DNA of 36,919 bases, from the NCBI GenBank assembly GCA_016879935.1, contig JAACJQ010000228.1, positions 1 through 36,919 of the forward strand, written 5' to 3'. Position numbers and translations under genes: made by a program. Shown here in pieces: positions 6,503 to 14,595 of the stretch (positions within the stretch are counted from its first letter, which is position 1; every line of letters starts with the position of its first letter). The DNA is from Archangiaceae bacterium. Its GTDB lineage: Bacteria; Myxococcota; Myxococcia; Myxococcales; Myxococcaceae. Below the pieces are notes generated by a model, which was not told where the DNA came from, made no database searches, and was given only the letters and a program-made list of their open reading frames with translations.

Positions 6503-8875
6503 ATGCGTCTCTGGTGGCTCCTCGTCTTCGCAGTGCTCGGCTGCCCGAAAGCAGCGCCGACTTCGGTTCGCCTCAACGGAGAGGGCTTCACGGTCGACGT
6601 GGTGGCAGCTCCGTTTTCGCTGAAGGTGATGGGGGCCGATGGCGTCACCCGCCTCGAGCTGAAGCACGGCCCCCGTGTCACCCTCGACACCTTCGTCATC
6701 GAGTCGCAGTTGGTTCCGGGCTGGGACGGCTACCGCGCTCGTGAACGGCCGTGGCGTACCTTCGACACCGGCGTCATCGAAGCGAGCGACTCGAAGTCGG
6801 TGACCTTGAGCTTCAAAGACGCGCAGGGCTCGGTCTCGCTCGTGCTGAAGGTCGACGGCTCGCGCGTGCGCTGGGAGCAGCGCTCGAACGACGGCAAGAA
6901 CAGCAACACCTCGGGGCTCGCGTTCGTCATTCCCGAAGGCGCGCACTACTTCGGCATGGGCCAGCGCACGGCGACGTTCGATCACCTCGGCTTCTCGCTC
7001 TACTCGTGGCCGGAAGAAGGTGGGCTCGGCGCGGGTGAAGACGCGGGCGTCTCCGACACGAACCCGTACCCGAATGGGCCGTCGATGACGTACTTCCCGG
7101 TGCCGTTCTTCCACTCCACGCACGGCGTCTCGGTGTGGCTCGACAGCGACTTCCGCAACACGGTGCACTTCGGCAACGTGCCTGACGAGCCGGGCACGGT
7201 GCGGCTCGTCGCGAACGACACGTCGCTCGCGGTGACGTTCTACGTGCGCGACCGGCCGCTCGACGCCATCGACGACTTCACGGCCGACACGGGGCGACCG
7301 CTCATTCCACCCGACTGGGCGTACGGCCCGCGTCGGCGCATCGACCGCGGCGCGAAGGTCGAAGGCGTTCTCGAGTGGCAGCTGATGCGCGACCGCAAGT
7401 TGCCCATCACGACGGTCGACGACGCGGTGCACGTCTTGCCGTCGGGTTCGCACAAGGGCATCGAGCCCGAGCTGCGCGCGTGGACGAGCGAGCTGCACGC
7501 GAACGGCTTCAAGGTGATGGCGTACAACAACCCGTACGTCTCGGCGTCTGCCCGCGGGAGCGCCGACGACTACGGCTTCGGTGCCGACGCCGGCTTCTTC
7601 GAGCAGCAACCCGATGGAGGGCCTGCGACGACGTTCTTCCTTTCGGGCGGCGCGCAGACGGTCTCGACCGTCGACCTCACGAACCCGCAGGCGGTGGCGT
7701 GGTTTCAGTCGCTGCTCGGGCGCTCCATCGACCTTGGCTACGACGGGTGGATGCACGACTTCGGCGAGTACGTCGCGCGCAGCTCTCGCTTCTTCGATGG
7801 GCGCACCGGTGAGTCGATGCACAACCGCTTCTCGGTGCTGTCGACGAAGGCCGCGTACGACCTGCTGAAGGACACGAACCGCATGTGCTTCGTGCGCTCC
7901 GGGTACACGGGCAGTCAGGCGTATGCGTACGAGGTGTGGGGCGGCGACCCTGAAGCGTCGTTCGACGAGACGGTCGGCCTGCCGGGTGTGCTTCGTGGTG
8001 GCCTGAGCCTCTCGATGGTGGGCGTGCCGTACTGGGGCACCGACATCACCGGCTACAAGTGCCTCACCTCGGCGCCGCACGACAAAGAGATGCTCGTGCG
8101 CTGGTACCAGATGGGGGTGATGAGCCCGATGATGCACGAAGAGAACGCGTGCTCGAATCCGGTCGGTGGCGATCGCGTGAAGGCCACCATCTGGGACGAC
8201 GTCGAGTCGCAGGACCTCTATCGAGCGGCGGCGGGTCTGCACACGCGGCTCGCGCCATATTTCCGCGCGCTGGCTCGCGACGCTCACGTGACGGGAGCGC
8301 CCATCACGCGCTCGCCCGTGCTGCTCTTTCCCTCGTTGCCCGAGGCGTGGAAGGTTGACGATGCCTTCTTCGTCGGGCCGTCGTTGTACGCCGCGCCGGT
8401 CGTGCGTCGTGGCGTGAGAACCCGCCGCGTGTGGCTGCCGCCAGGCCGCTACGTCGAGTGGAGCGAAGGCTCGGTTCACACCGGCCCCGCCTTCGTCGAG
8501 GTGCCTGCGCCGCTCAGCCGGCTGCCGTTGTTCGTCGTCGAGAATCAGCTGGTGCCGTTGCTCGACGCCGAGGTGCAGACGCTCGCTCCGGCGACGGTGC
8601 CGGGCATCGTCACCGAGGCGTCGCGTGCCGATGTTCTCGACGTGGTGGCGGCGCTGGGACCGGGTGGGACGGCGTCGATGACGCTGGCTGATGGCACGAC
8701 GCTCGAGGCGAAGCGCGTGGCGGCTCCGGTGACGGCGACGTGCGCGGCGTGTTCGGTGGAGACGTTTGGTGGCGTGCGACGCGTTCGCGTGACTGGCGTT
8801 CGCGCGTTCGATGACGTCGAGGTGTCGTCGAGCGGTTCGCGTCAGGTGCGCTGGCAGATTCTCGAGCTTCCGTGA
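6503..8875 (+). CDS. Glycoside hydrolase family 31 lipoprotein (alpha-glycosidase)
   Basis: 790 aa retaining alpha-glycosidase of family GH31. A lipoprotein signal (hydrophobic stretch then VLGC, Cys14) places it on a membrane facing the periplasm or surface. An N-terminal beta-sandwich (to about 260) precedes the TIM barrel. The nucleophile is Asp419 in DGWMHDFGEYV and the likely acid/base is Asp482 in VWGGDPEASF. The sequence around these, with RSGYTGSQ and YWGTDITGY, resembles the YihQ/sulfoquinovosidase-like branch more than classic maltase motifs. I cannot place the sulfonate-binding residues, so the substrate is open. C-terminal beta domains follow from about residue 590. No sugar transporter or regulator is adjacent. 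The start codon has no clear ribosome site, but it gives the only sensible signal peptide. Confidence 0.88.
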   Translation: MRLWWLLVFAVLGCPKAAPTSVRLNGEGFTVDVVAAPFSLKVMGADGVTRLELKHGPRVTLDTFVIESQLVPGWDGYRARERPWRTFDTGVIEASDSKSVTLSFKDAQGSVSLVLKVDGSRVRWEQRSNDGKNSNTSGLAFVIPEGAHYFGMGQRTATFDHLGFSLYSWPEEGGLGAGEDAGVSDTNPYPNGPSMTYFPVPFFHSTHGVSVWLDSDFRNTVHFGNVPDEPGTVRLVANDTSLAVTFYVRDRPLDAIDDFTADTGRPLIPPDWAYGPRRRIDRGAKVEGVLEWQLMRDRKLPITTVDDAVHVLPSGSHKGIEPELRAWTSELHANGFKVMAYNNPYVSASARGSADDYGFGADAGFFEQQPDGGPATTFFLSGGAQTVSTVDLTNPQAVAWFQSLLGRSIDLGYDGWMHDFGEYVARSSRFFDGRTGESMHNRFSVLSTKAAYDLLKDTNRMCFVRSGYTGSQAYAYEVWGGDPEASFDETVGLPGVLRGGLSLSMVGVPYWGTDITGYKCLTSAPHDKEMLVRWYQMGVMSPMMHEENACSNPVGGDRVKATIWDDVESQDLYRAAAGLHTRLAPYFRALARDAHVTGAPITRSPVLLFPSLPEAWKVDDAFFVGPSLYAAPVVRRGVRTRRVWLPPGRYVEWSEGSVHTGPAFVEVPAPLSRLPLFVVENQLVPLLDAEVQTLAPATVPGIVTEASRADVLDVVAALGPGGTASMTLADGTTLEAKRVAAPVTATCAACSVETFGGVRRVRVTGVRAFDDVEVSSSGSRQVRWQILELP

Positions 8876-8917
8876 ACGCACGTGCACGCGCGGCGAGCGC
8901 GGTGCATCGTGTGGAGC

Positions 8918-9112
8918 ATGAGCAAGCCAGGCCCGGCAGCGAAGAGCGGCGTCATTCTCTGGGCCATCTTCGTGCTCTTCATGCTGGTGGTGGTGATTGG
9001 GGTCGGCGCGGTGTTCCTGGGCGGCAGCAAGACCCGCGCGCTCTTCGGCGCTTCGGCTGATGCGCTCGCCGGGCCTGAACGGGTCAAGCCTCCAGATGCA
9101 GGCTCGCCTTGA
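8918..9112 (+). CDS. Small single-TM hypothetical protein
   Basis: 64 aa peptide with a short polar N-terminus (MSKPGPAAKSG), one strong membrane segment (VILWAIFVLFMLVVVIGVGA, about residues 12-31) and a polar tail ending in PPDAGSP. The ATG is preceded by GGAG only one base away, which is tight; a GTG three codons upstream or another at 8882 are alternatives. It lies 42 bases after the GH31 stop on the same strand and could be co-transcribed. The function is unknown. Confidence 0.5.
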   Translation: MSKPGPAAKSGVILWAIFVLFMLVVVIGVGAVFLGGSKTRALFGASADALAGPERVKPPDAGSP

Positions 9113-9132
9113 GTCGCACGTGCCGCTGACAG

Positions 9133-10677
9133 TCAGGGCACCGGGTAGTTCGAGAACCGCACCGAGAGCACGACGCGATTGCCGGCGGCTTCCGAGAGGC
9201 TCCACAGCACCAGGTTCTGCTCGTCGACCATCAGGTCTTCCGGCGAGTCGACGAAGTTCGAGGTGAAGCTGCGCGTGGTGTTGAGCGAGTAGAGCGCTCC
9301 ACCGCCGCCGGAGGGAGCGCTCGACGAGAGATACGTCGTGCCCAGGCGATAGGCGCCGCCCTGCACCTGGCGTTGGCCCATGTAAGCCGCTGCCACGGGC
9401 CACGTGCGTGCGCCACGGAGCAGGTGCGTCGACGAATCGAGTGGCCACCGGAACACGCGGCCCGCGAGTGGACCCGAACATGCGCTGCCGCTGCAGTACT
9501 CACCCGAGACCAGCGCCGGCGGCGTGCTGCCGCGATCGAGCGACACCCACGAGAAGATCGGATTGCAGCTCGAGCGATCGACGTACTCGGCGACCTGGGG
9601 AATGACGTACTTGTACAGGCCCGCGCGACAGACGGTGGCCGTGCATCCCATGGTGTCCACGTCGGTGGCCACTTCGAGCATGCGGCGCAGGTCGAACACC
9701 CGAAAGCCGCTCCCGGTCTGCGCCATGTAGAGGTACGGCCCGTACCAGACGATTCCGCCCGCATGCGCGTCGACCTGCGTGAGGTTCGGAGCAGCGACCG
9801 TGCCGGTGGCTTCGACCAGCAGCGCGAACCGGTAGCGCGGAGCCGACGGCGTCGTGATGTCGACGAAGGCGATGCGCACGCCCTTCTGCAGGCCGGCGTC
9901 TTCGTACCAGCTCACCAGCACCACGCGTTTGCCGCCGACGAGTCCGCTCGCTTCGGCGTCGGCGCTTCCCGAGATGCCCTGCGGAATCCACGTGGTGGAG
10001 TTCTCGTCTTCGGTGTTCCAGCGGAACGCGTAGGCGAGTCCTGCGGGGCCGCCCGGAGCCATCGTGGTCTGGGTGGCGACGCGGTTGGTGTCGGCGAGCA
10101 CGGCCGCGACGGTCGCTGGAGTCGCGCGCATTGCGAGCGCGTCGAGCAATGCGTCGTTGGTGAAGGACGCGGCCGTCGCAGAAATGGGGAAGGCGCAACG
10201 GTCGATGGTGCGGAGCCCCGCTCCTTCCACGAGGTTCGTCGGCATCGCGGGGCACGCGGCCATCTGGGTCGAGCAGGAATCGGTGAAACCGGCGTCGACT
10301 CCAGCGTCGGGGCGAACTCCCGCATCGCTCGTCGTGCCGCCATCGAGTCGCGCGCCCGCATCCAACGTTGCGCCTGCGTCGGCCACCGCGCCTGCGTCCA
10401 ACGACAGGCCTGCGTCGAACGAGCTGCCCGCATCGAACGAGCTGCCCGCATCGAGCGAGCTGCCCGCATCGAGCGAGCTGCCCGCGTCGAACGAGCTGCC
10501 CGCGTCGAACGAACTGCCCGCGTCGAACGAACTGCCCGCGTCGAACGAACTGCCCGCGTCGCGCATCGAGCCCGCATCCAGCGACACGCCTGCGTCGAAC
10601 GAACTGCCACCGTCATCTTCGACCACCGGCGCACCACACGCCGAGGCCGCCATCAGGAGTGCTGCGAGTCGCCGCAT
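9133..10677 (-). CDS. Lipoprotein with (SSFDAG)n linker and C-terminal propeller-like domain
   Basis: 514 aa. The start chosen (MRRLAALLMAASAC) gives a lipoprotein signal with Cys14; the frame remains open 62 codons upstream but is arginine-rich and not protein-like. After the lipidated Cys comes a low-complexity linker (about residues 20-130) built from hexads such as SSFDAG and SSLDAG. A globular region of about 380 residues follows, beginning at a Cys pair (CSTQMAAC). It has recurrent beta-strand patterns (GGIVWYGPYLYMAQTGSGFRV, FSWVSLDRG) and is rich in Gly and aromatics, suggestive of a beta-propeller-like secreted protein. The Asp/Ala-rich linker is a frequent lipoprotein spacer in myxobacteria. 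The role is unknown; surface display is inferred. Confidence 0.75.
   Translation of the reverse strand: MRRLAALLMAASACGAPVVEDDGGSSFDAGVSLDAGSMRDAGSSFDAGSSFDAGSSFDAGSSFDAGSSLDAGSSLDAGSSFDAGSSFDAGLSLDAGAVADAGATLDAGARLDGGTTSDAGVRPDAGVDAGFTDSCSTQMAACPAMPTNLVEGAGLRTIDRCAFPISATAASFTNDALLDALAMRATPATVAAVLADTNRVATQTTMAPGGPAGLAYAFRWNTEDENSTTWIPQGISGSADAEASGLVGGKRVVLVSWYEDAGLQKGVRIAFVDITTPSAPRYRFALLVEATGTVAAPNLTQVDAHAGGIVWYGPYLYMAQTGSGFRVFDLRRMLEVATDVDTMGCTATVCRAGLYKYVIPQVAEYVDRSSCNPIFSWVSLDRGSTPPALVSGEYCSGSACSGPLAGRVFRWPLDSSTHLLRGARTWPVAAAYMGQRQVQGGAYRLGTTYLSSSAPSGGGGALYSLNTTRSFTSNFVDSPEDLMVDEQNLVLWSLSEAAGNRVVLSVRFSNYPVP
10411..10606. repeat. 18-bp in-frame tandem repeat encoding SSFDAG/SSLDAG
   Basis: Eight near-identical 18-bp units (core CTGCCCGCRTCGARCGAG on the plus strand) begin at about 10411 and run to about 10554, with diverged units on either side to about 10606. 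The unit length is six codons of the minus-strand lipoprotein, so any gain or loss of units would keep the frame. A/G differences between units fall in two blocks (catcga, then cgtcga), a pattern expected from recent local duplication. Confidence 0.85.
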
Positions 10678-10939
10678 CCTCCCAACGTGCCATGCATCGA
10701 CCCACGCCGTGCATTCCCCGCTCATTGCGTCGCCCGCGCGTTTCGATCGAGCCGTCATGCGGAGACTCCCGCCGTCGAGGCCCGTTTCGCTCAACGCCCA
10801 CGCACCAGCGCGAAGACCCCAACATCCGTCGCTTCTTCGAGGCGAGCACCTCCCTCGACTCACGAGTGCGACCCGGGCATTCGGGCGCTTGGCTCACGTG
10901 AGGACTGACCGCGTGGCGACGTTGAGCCATGTTCCCGGC

Positions 10940-11506
10940 ATGCCCTTCGACCCCACCCTCGGCCCCCTCGCTCCGCTCCTCGGCATCTGGGAGGGCGAGA
11001 AAGGCACTGACCTCGCGACTTCCGACAAGCCCAACGACAACCGCCAGCCCGTGACGAGCAAGTACCGCGAGCGCATGGTGTTCGAGCCGACCGGTCGCGT
11101 CGACAACCACGAGCAGTCGCTCTACGGCCTGCGGTACTCGACGAAGGCGTGGCGTGTCGGCGCTCCCGACCCGTTCCACGAAGAGCTCGGCTACTGGATG
11201 TGGGACGCCGCGTCGCAGCTCGTCATTCGGACCTTCATGCCGCCACGGGGAATGACGGTGTTCGCGGGCGGCACGGTGACCCCGACAGCGCGCTCCTTCA
11301 CCCTCGAAGCGAAGGCCGGCGACGAAGTGTTCGGCATCTGCTCCTCGCCGTTCCTCACCGCCGAGTTCAAGACCGTTCGCTACACGCTGCTGGTCGAGCT
11401 GCTCGATGACGACACGCTCCACTACGACTCGCACACGTTCCTGAAGATGAAGGGCCGCACCGAGCTGTTCGACCACCGTGACGAGAACACGCTGCGCCGG
11501 GTCTGA
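10940..11506 (+). CDS. Nitrobindin-like / haem-binding beta-barrel (DUF1794-type) protein
   Basis: 188 aa. The N-terminal LAPLLGIWEGEKGTD matches the GxWxGxG-type signature of nitrobindin-like, fatty-acid-binding-protein-fold barrels. The rest alternates strands typical of a ten-stranded barrel (RYTLLVELLDDDTLHYDSHTF). A His near the C-terminus (ELFDHRDENTL) could be the haem ligand, but the fit to the nitrobindin proximal His is not certain. The family binds haem or lipophilic ligands. The start is the ATG that gives MPFDPTLGPLAPLLG, the usual N-terminus. The large in-frame extension upstream is antisense to the repeat lipoprotein and is rejected. The 262 bases before it are a divergent promoter region in which I see no clear site. 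Confidence 0.72.
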   Translation: MPFDPTLGPLAPLLGIWEGEKGTDLATSDKPNDNRQPVTSKYRERMVFEPTGRVDNHEQSLYGLRYSTKAWRVGAPDPFHEELGYWMWDAASQLVIRTFMPPRGMTVFAGGTVTPTARSFTLEAKAGDEVFGICSSPFLTAEFKTVRYTLLVELLDDDTLHYDSHTFLKMKGRTELFDHRDENTLRRV

Positions 11507-11556
11507 GCGGCGACGCTTCGGGGCTCGATGTCAGCCCCATGCGCTATGAGCGTTTC

Positions 11557-12924
11557 ATGGCCAAGGGCGTGAAGACCCACTTCACCTGTCAGTCCTGCGG
11601 GTACGTGTCGGCGAAGTGGTTGGGGCGGTGCACCGAGTGTGGCACCTGGGGGAGTCTGGTCGAAGAGGTCGAGCTGTCGAAGGCGGCGCAGACCAGGCCC
11701 GCGTGGGGCGCGTCGACGGGGCAGACGAAGCCCGTGCTCCTGCAGGAGGTCGACGGCACCAAAGAGGCGCGGCGGCTCACCGGCATCGCGGAGCTCGATC
11801 GCGTGCTCGGCGGCGGCGTCGTGCAGGGCTCGCTCGTGCTGCTGGGCGGCGACCCGGGCATCGGCAAGTCGACGCTGCTGCTCAGCATGATGGACCGGCT
11901 CACGCGCGACCGGCCTGGCCTGTACGTCTCGGGTGAAGAGTCGCTTCAGCAGACCAAGATGCGCGCCGAGCGGCTGGGCGTGCGCAGCGAGCAGATGCAC
12001 CTCTTCGCCGAGACCGACCTCGAGAAGATTCTGCAGGCCACCGAGAAGCTCGCCCCCGGGTCACTCGTCGTCGACTCCATTCAGACGATGTTCCTGCCCG
12101 AGCTCGGCAGCGCGCCCGGCAGCGTCAGCCAGGTGCGTGAGTGCGCCGGCCGCCTGATGGCGTGGGCCAAGAAGACCGGCGTGCCCACCTTCATGGTGGG
12201 CCACGTCACGAAAGAGGGCTCCATCGCTGGCCCCCGCGTGCTCGAGCACATGGTCGACACCGTCCTCTACTTCGAGGGCGAACGCGGGCACCCGTTTCGC
12301 TTGCTGCGCGCCCACAAGAACCGCTTCGGCTCGACGAACGAGATCGGCGTCTTCGAGATGAAGGGCGCCGGGCTGGCCGAGGTACCCGACCCGAGCGCGC
12401 TGTTCCTCTCGGAGCGGCCGAAGAACGCCTCGGGGAGCGTCGTCACCTCCACGCTCAACGGCACGCGGCCGATTCTCGTCGAGGTGCAGGCGCTGGTCGC
12501 TCCCACCGGCTACGGCACCGCGCGGCGAACGGCGATGGGCGTCGACTCCCAGCGCGTGGCCCTGCTCGCGGCGGTGCTCGAGAAGAAAGAAGACGTGCAG
12601 CTCGTCGGCTGCGACCTCTTCGTCAACGTCGCCGGAGGCATGAGCCTCACCGAGCCCGCCAGCGATCTCGCCGTGTGCGCCGCGCTGGTGTCGTCGCTCC
12701 AGAACCGGCCCGTCGACGCGCAGACGCTCATTCTCGGAGAGGTCGGCCTCGCCGGTGAGGTGCGCGCCGTCGGCCAGGTGGAGCCCCGCCTCGCCGAGGC
12801 CCAGAAGATGGGCTTCAAGCGCGTGGTGATGCCGAAGTCGTCGGCGCGGCGACTCGACTTCGAGCTCAAGATGGAGGTGCTCGCCGTCGACACGCTCGGT
12901 GAGGCGCTGCGGTTGTTGTTCTGA
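11557..12924 (+). CDS. radA: DNA repair protein RadA (Sms)
   Basis: 455 aa, normal length for RadA (about 460 aa). It is a RecA-like ATPase that promotes branch migration and processing of recombination intermediates. It has an N-terminal four-Cys zinc finger (Cys11, Cys14, Cys25, Cys28), Walker A GGDPGIGKST (97-106), the RadA-specific KNRFG motif (254-258) and a C-terminal Lon-protease-like domain without need of proteolysis. The ATG giving MAKGVKTHFTCQ is preferred because the family begins this way; an in-frame ATG six codons upstream (11539) is the alternative. All key motifs are intact. A strong hairpin lies just downstream. Confidence 0.96.
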   Translation: MAKGVKTHFTCQSCGYVSAKWLGRCTECGTWGSLVEEVELSKAAQTRPAWGASTGQTKPVLLQEVDGTKEARRLTGIAELDRVLGGGVVQGSLVLLGGDPGIGKSTLLLSMMDRLTRDRPGLYVSGEESLQQTKMRAERLGVRSEQMHLFAETDLEKILQATEKLAPGSLVVDSIQTMFLPELGSAPGSVSQVRECAGRLMAWAKKTGVPTFMVGHVTKEGSIAGPRVLEHMVDTVLYFEGERGHPFRLLRAHKNRFGSTNEIGVFEMKGAGLAEVPDPSALFLSERPKNASGSVVTSTLNGTRPILVEVQALVAPTGYGTARRTAMGVDSQRVALLAAVLEKKEDVQLVGCDLFVNVAGGMSLTEPASDLAVCAALVSSLQNRPVDAQTLILGEVGLAGEVRAVGQVEPRLAEAQKMGFKRVVMPKSSARRLDFELKMEVLAVDTLGEALRLLF

Positions 12925-12932
12925 AAAGACGA

Positions 12933-12962
12933 ACGCCCCGCTCCAGTGGTGGAGCAGGGCGT
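12933..12962. terminator. Bidirectional hairpin between radA and convergent lipoprotein gene
   Basis: A 13-bp stem with one mismatch (acgccccgctcca pairing with tggagcagggcgt) and a four-base loop (gtgg) sits between the two convergent stop codons. On the minus strand it is followed by a T-rich run (TCGTCTTTTC), so it should work best for the 12988-13893 gene. In the plus direction there is no T run, so any effect on radA is weaker. Confidence 0.62.
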
Positions 12963-12987
12963 CGGTCACTTCGAAGCCGGAGGTTGT

Positions 12988-13893
12988 TTACTCTTCGAGG
13001 AACTCGGGCTCGCAGGCGTAGCGCGGGCAGATGTTCATGTAGCTGACCTGCCGGTAGCCGGCCTCGCACGCGGGCACGTAGTACGCGCAGACGCCGAAGG
13101 GCGTGCACTGCCCCGTGGGCTCGGTGCAGCGGTCAGGCGTGCGGGTGTACGAGGGCGTCGTGCCGTTGCTGCAGGTCGGCGCCGGGTCGTTCGGGCACGC
13201 CGCCACGCGGTCGGGCAACTGCACGAACACCTGGCTCGCCGTCACCGTCACGTGGCCGTTCTTGCGAACCACCTTGCCCGCGACGACCGTCTTCCCCGAG
13301 AACGCGCGCGACATCAGCCAGTTCTCGTCGACGAACGCGCCGAGCGCCGCGGTGACGTTGATGTCGGTCGACATCGTGTGGCCCGTCGTGCGGTTCAGCC
13401 GCGTCGTCTGAATGTACGCACAGGGCGCGCGAATGCAGGCGATCTTCGAGGGGAACAGGCCGTAGAAGTTGTCGGTCGCGGCGAACGTCTTGCCCGGCAT
13501 GCCGCGGTACGCCGCCTGAACGACGAACGTCCGCGTGTCGAAGCGGTTCTCCTTGGGGCCGAGGCGGCCGAGCAGCACCAGCATGTTGTCGGGAGCGCCC
13601 GTCACTTCGCCCTGCAGCGCGGCCGGAATGTTCGACTGCGAGAGGTCGAACGCGCTCACGTAGCGCTCCTGCATCGTGCTGTTCAGGTCCTTCACCCAGT
13701 AGCCGCCACACATCGGCGACACGCAGCGGCGGTAGTCGCGCCGCGCGATGACGAACGTGTCTTTCGTCGTCGAGAGATCCTGCGAGTCATCAGCCAGCGA
13801 TTCGGCGTCGACACCGTCGACCTCGACCGTCGACACGCCGCACGCCGTCCCCACCACCATCAGCGACATCAGCAGCCAGTTCTTGAGGTTCAT
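12988..13893 (-). CDS. Secreted Cys-rich lipoprotein with two tandem related domains (DUF6748-like)
   Basis: 301 aa. The signal peptide ends in VVGTAC (Cys18), so it is a likely lipoprotein; the ATG chosen gives MNLKNWLLMSLMVVG. Two successive segments look like copies of one domain. The first begins DTFVIARRDYRRCVSPMCGG and the second DNFYGLFPSKIACIRAPCAY. Each is then followed by a run of polar strands. The Cys-x3/4-Pro-x-Cys pattern recalls a myxobacterial domain annotated DUF6748, but this is from memory. The last 70 residues hold eight cysteines (CPNDPAPTC, CTEPTGQC, CPRYAC), probably disulfide-bonded. The function is unknown; it should be outside the cytoplasm. Confidence 0.72.
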   Translation of the reverse strand: MNLKNWLLMSLMVVGTACGVSTVEVDGVDAESLADDSQDLSTTKDTFVIARRDYRRCVSPMCGGYWVKDLNSTMQERYVSAFDLSQSNIPAALQGEVTGAPDNMLVLLGRLGPKENRFDTRTFVVQAAYRGMPGKTFAATDNFYGLFPSKIACIRAPCAYIQTTRLNRTTGHTMSTDINVTAALGAFVDENWLMSRAFSGKTVVAGKVVRKNGHVTVTASQVFVQLPDRVAACPNDPAPTCSNGTTPSYTRTPDRCTEPTGQCTPFGVCAYYVPACEAGYRQVSYMNICPRYACEPEFLEE

Positions 13894-13959
13894 GGTGCGT
13901 ACATGTGCGACAAAAGGACACATCGCGTCAAGGGCCCTGTGGGGCAAAGTTCATCGGCG

Positions 13960-14595
13960 ATGCGAATGCTCCATCTGGCGCTGCTGGCAGTGCTCTCGAG
14001 TGGGTGCGCGACGGTGTTGTCGGGCACGCGGCAGGATCTCGCCTTCACCTCGGAGCCAACGTCGTCGACGGTGGTGCTCGGCGGCGCGCCGGCGGAGATT
14101 CTGGCGAAGCTGCAGAGCGTGACCGAGGCGAAGGACTTCGTGGTGCGGCTGCTCGCGAGCGCGCTCCCCGACGATGCGCGGCAGTTTCTCGAGGCGCTCT
14201 CGCCCGACGAGCTGCTGACGATGCTGGTGGCCGTGCTTCACCCGACGGCGGCGATGGCAAACACGGTCGACGCGCTCGGCGCGATGTACGCCCGTACCCC
14301 GCAGCTCGTTCGTGACGTGGTGACGCGCACCATCTTCGTCGCTGGCGCCGGCAGCACGCCGATGACGGTGAACCTGAAGAAGGGCTCGGAGTACGCCGCC
14401 ATCAGCTGGGCACCCGGCCATCGCGCGAAGCTGCTGGTCGTCGAGACGCGCTTCAACTTCGTGTCACTGTTGAACGTCTTCACGCTGGGTCTGGGCTTCG
14501 TCGTCGATGCGTTGACGGGCGCCTGGTTCAGCCTGCACCCGAACGAGCTGTCGTGGCAGCTGCCGCCGCTCGAGGCCGCTCCGTCACCGCGCTGA
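13960..14595 (+). CDS. Lipoprotein with split PEGA-like domain
   Basis: 211 aa. The signal peptide MRMLHLALLAVLSSGC gives Cys16 followed by ATVLSGTRQDLAFTSEP, the opening of a widespread small lipoprotein family in which a PEGA-like strand pair is followed by a short membrane-like hairpin. Here the first part (to about residue 45) and the last part (STPMTVNLKKGSEYAAISW, then LNVFTLGLGFVVDALTGAWF) fit that family. They are separated by about 75 helical residues not expected there. The ATG at 13960 is chosen over a much longer frame that is antisense to the neighbouring lipoprotein. The last 12 bases overlap the convergent membrane-protein gene. Confidence 0.68.
   Translation: MRMLHLALLAVLSSGCATVLSGTRQDLAFTSEPTSSTVVLGGAPAEILAKLQSVTEAKDFVVRLLASALPDDARQFLEALSPDELLTMLVAVLHPTAAMANTVDALGAMYARTPQLVRDVVTRTIFVAGAGSTPMTVNLKKGSEYAAISWAPGHRAKLLVVETRFNFVSLLNVFTLGLGFVVDALTGAWFSLHPNELSWQLPPLEAAPSPR

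Noticed and set aside
6182-9481. A 1099-codon open frame on the minus strand across the GH31 gene
   Set aside because: It is swamped with Arg, His and Ala, has no domain-like pattern and runs opposite an intact GH31 enzyme. This is a codon-bias shadow in a GC-rich genome.
10411-10606. Possible CRISPR-like array
   Set aside because: The 18-base units are contiguous with no spacers and keep the reading frame of a lipoprotein linker.
10678-10939. Search for a promoter or small RNA in the 262-base divergent region
   Set aside because: No clear sigma-70 hexamers, inverted repeats or small gene stand out above background.
11520-11538. Hairpin GGGGCT/AGCCCC between the nitrobindin-like gene and radA
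   Set aside because: Only six base pairs and no T run on either strand; weak support for a terminator.
12946-13959. In-frame extension of the split-PEGA lipoprotein to a 549-residue protein
   Set aside because: The extension is antisense to the Cys-rich lipoprotein gene and would bury the clear lipoprotein signal at 13960.
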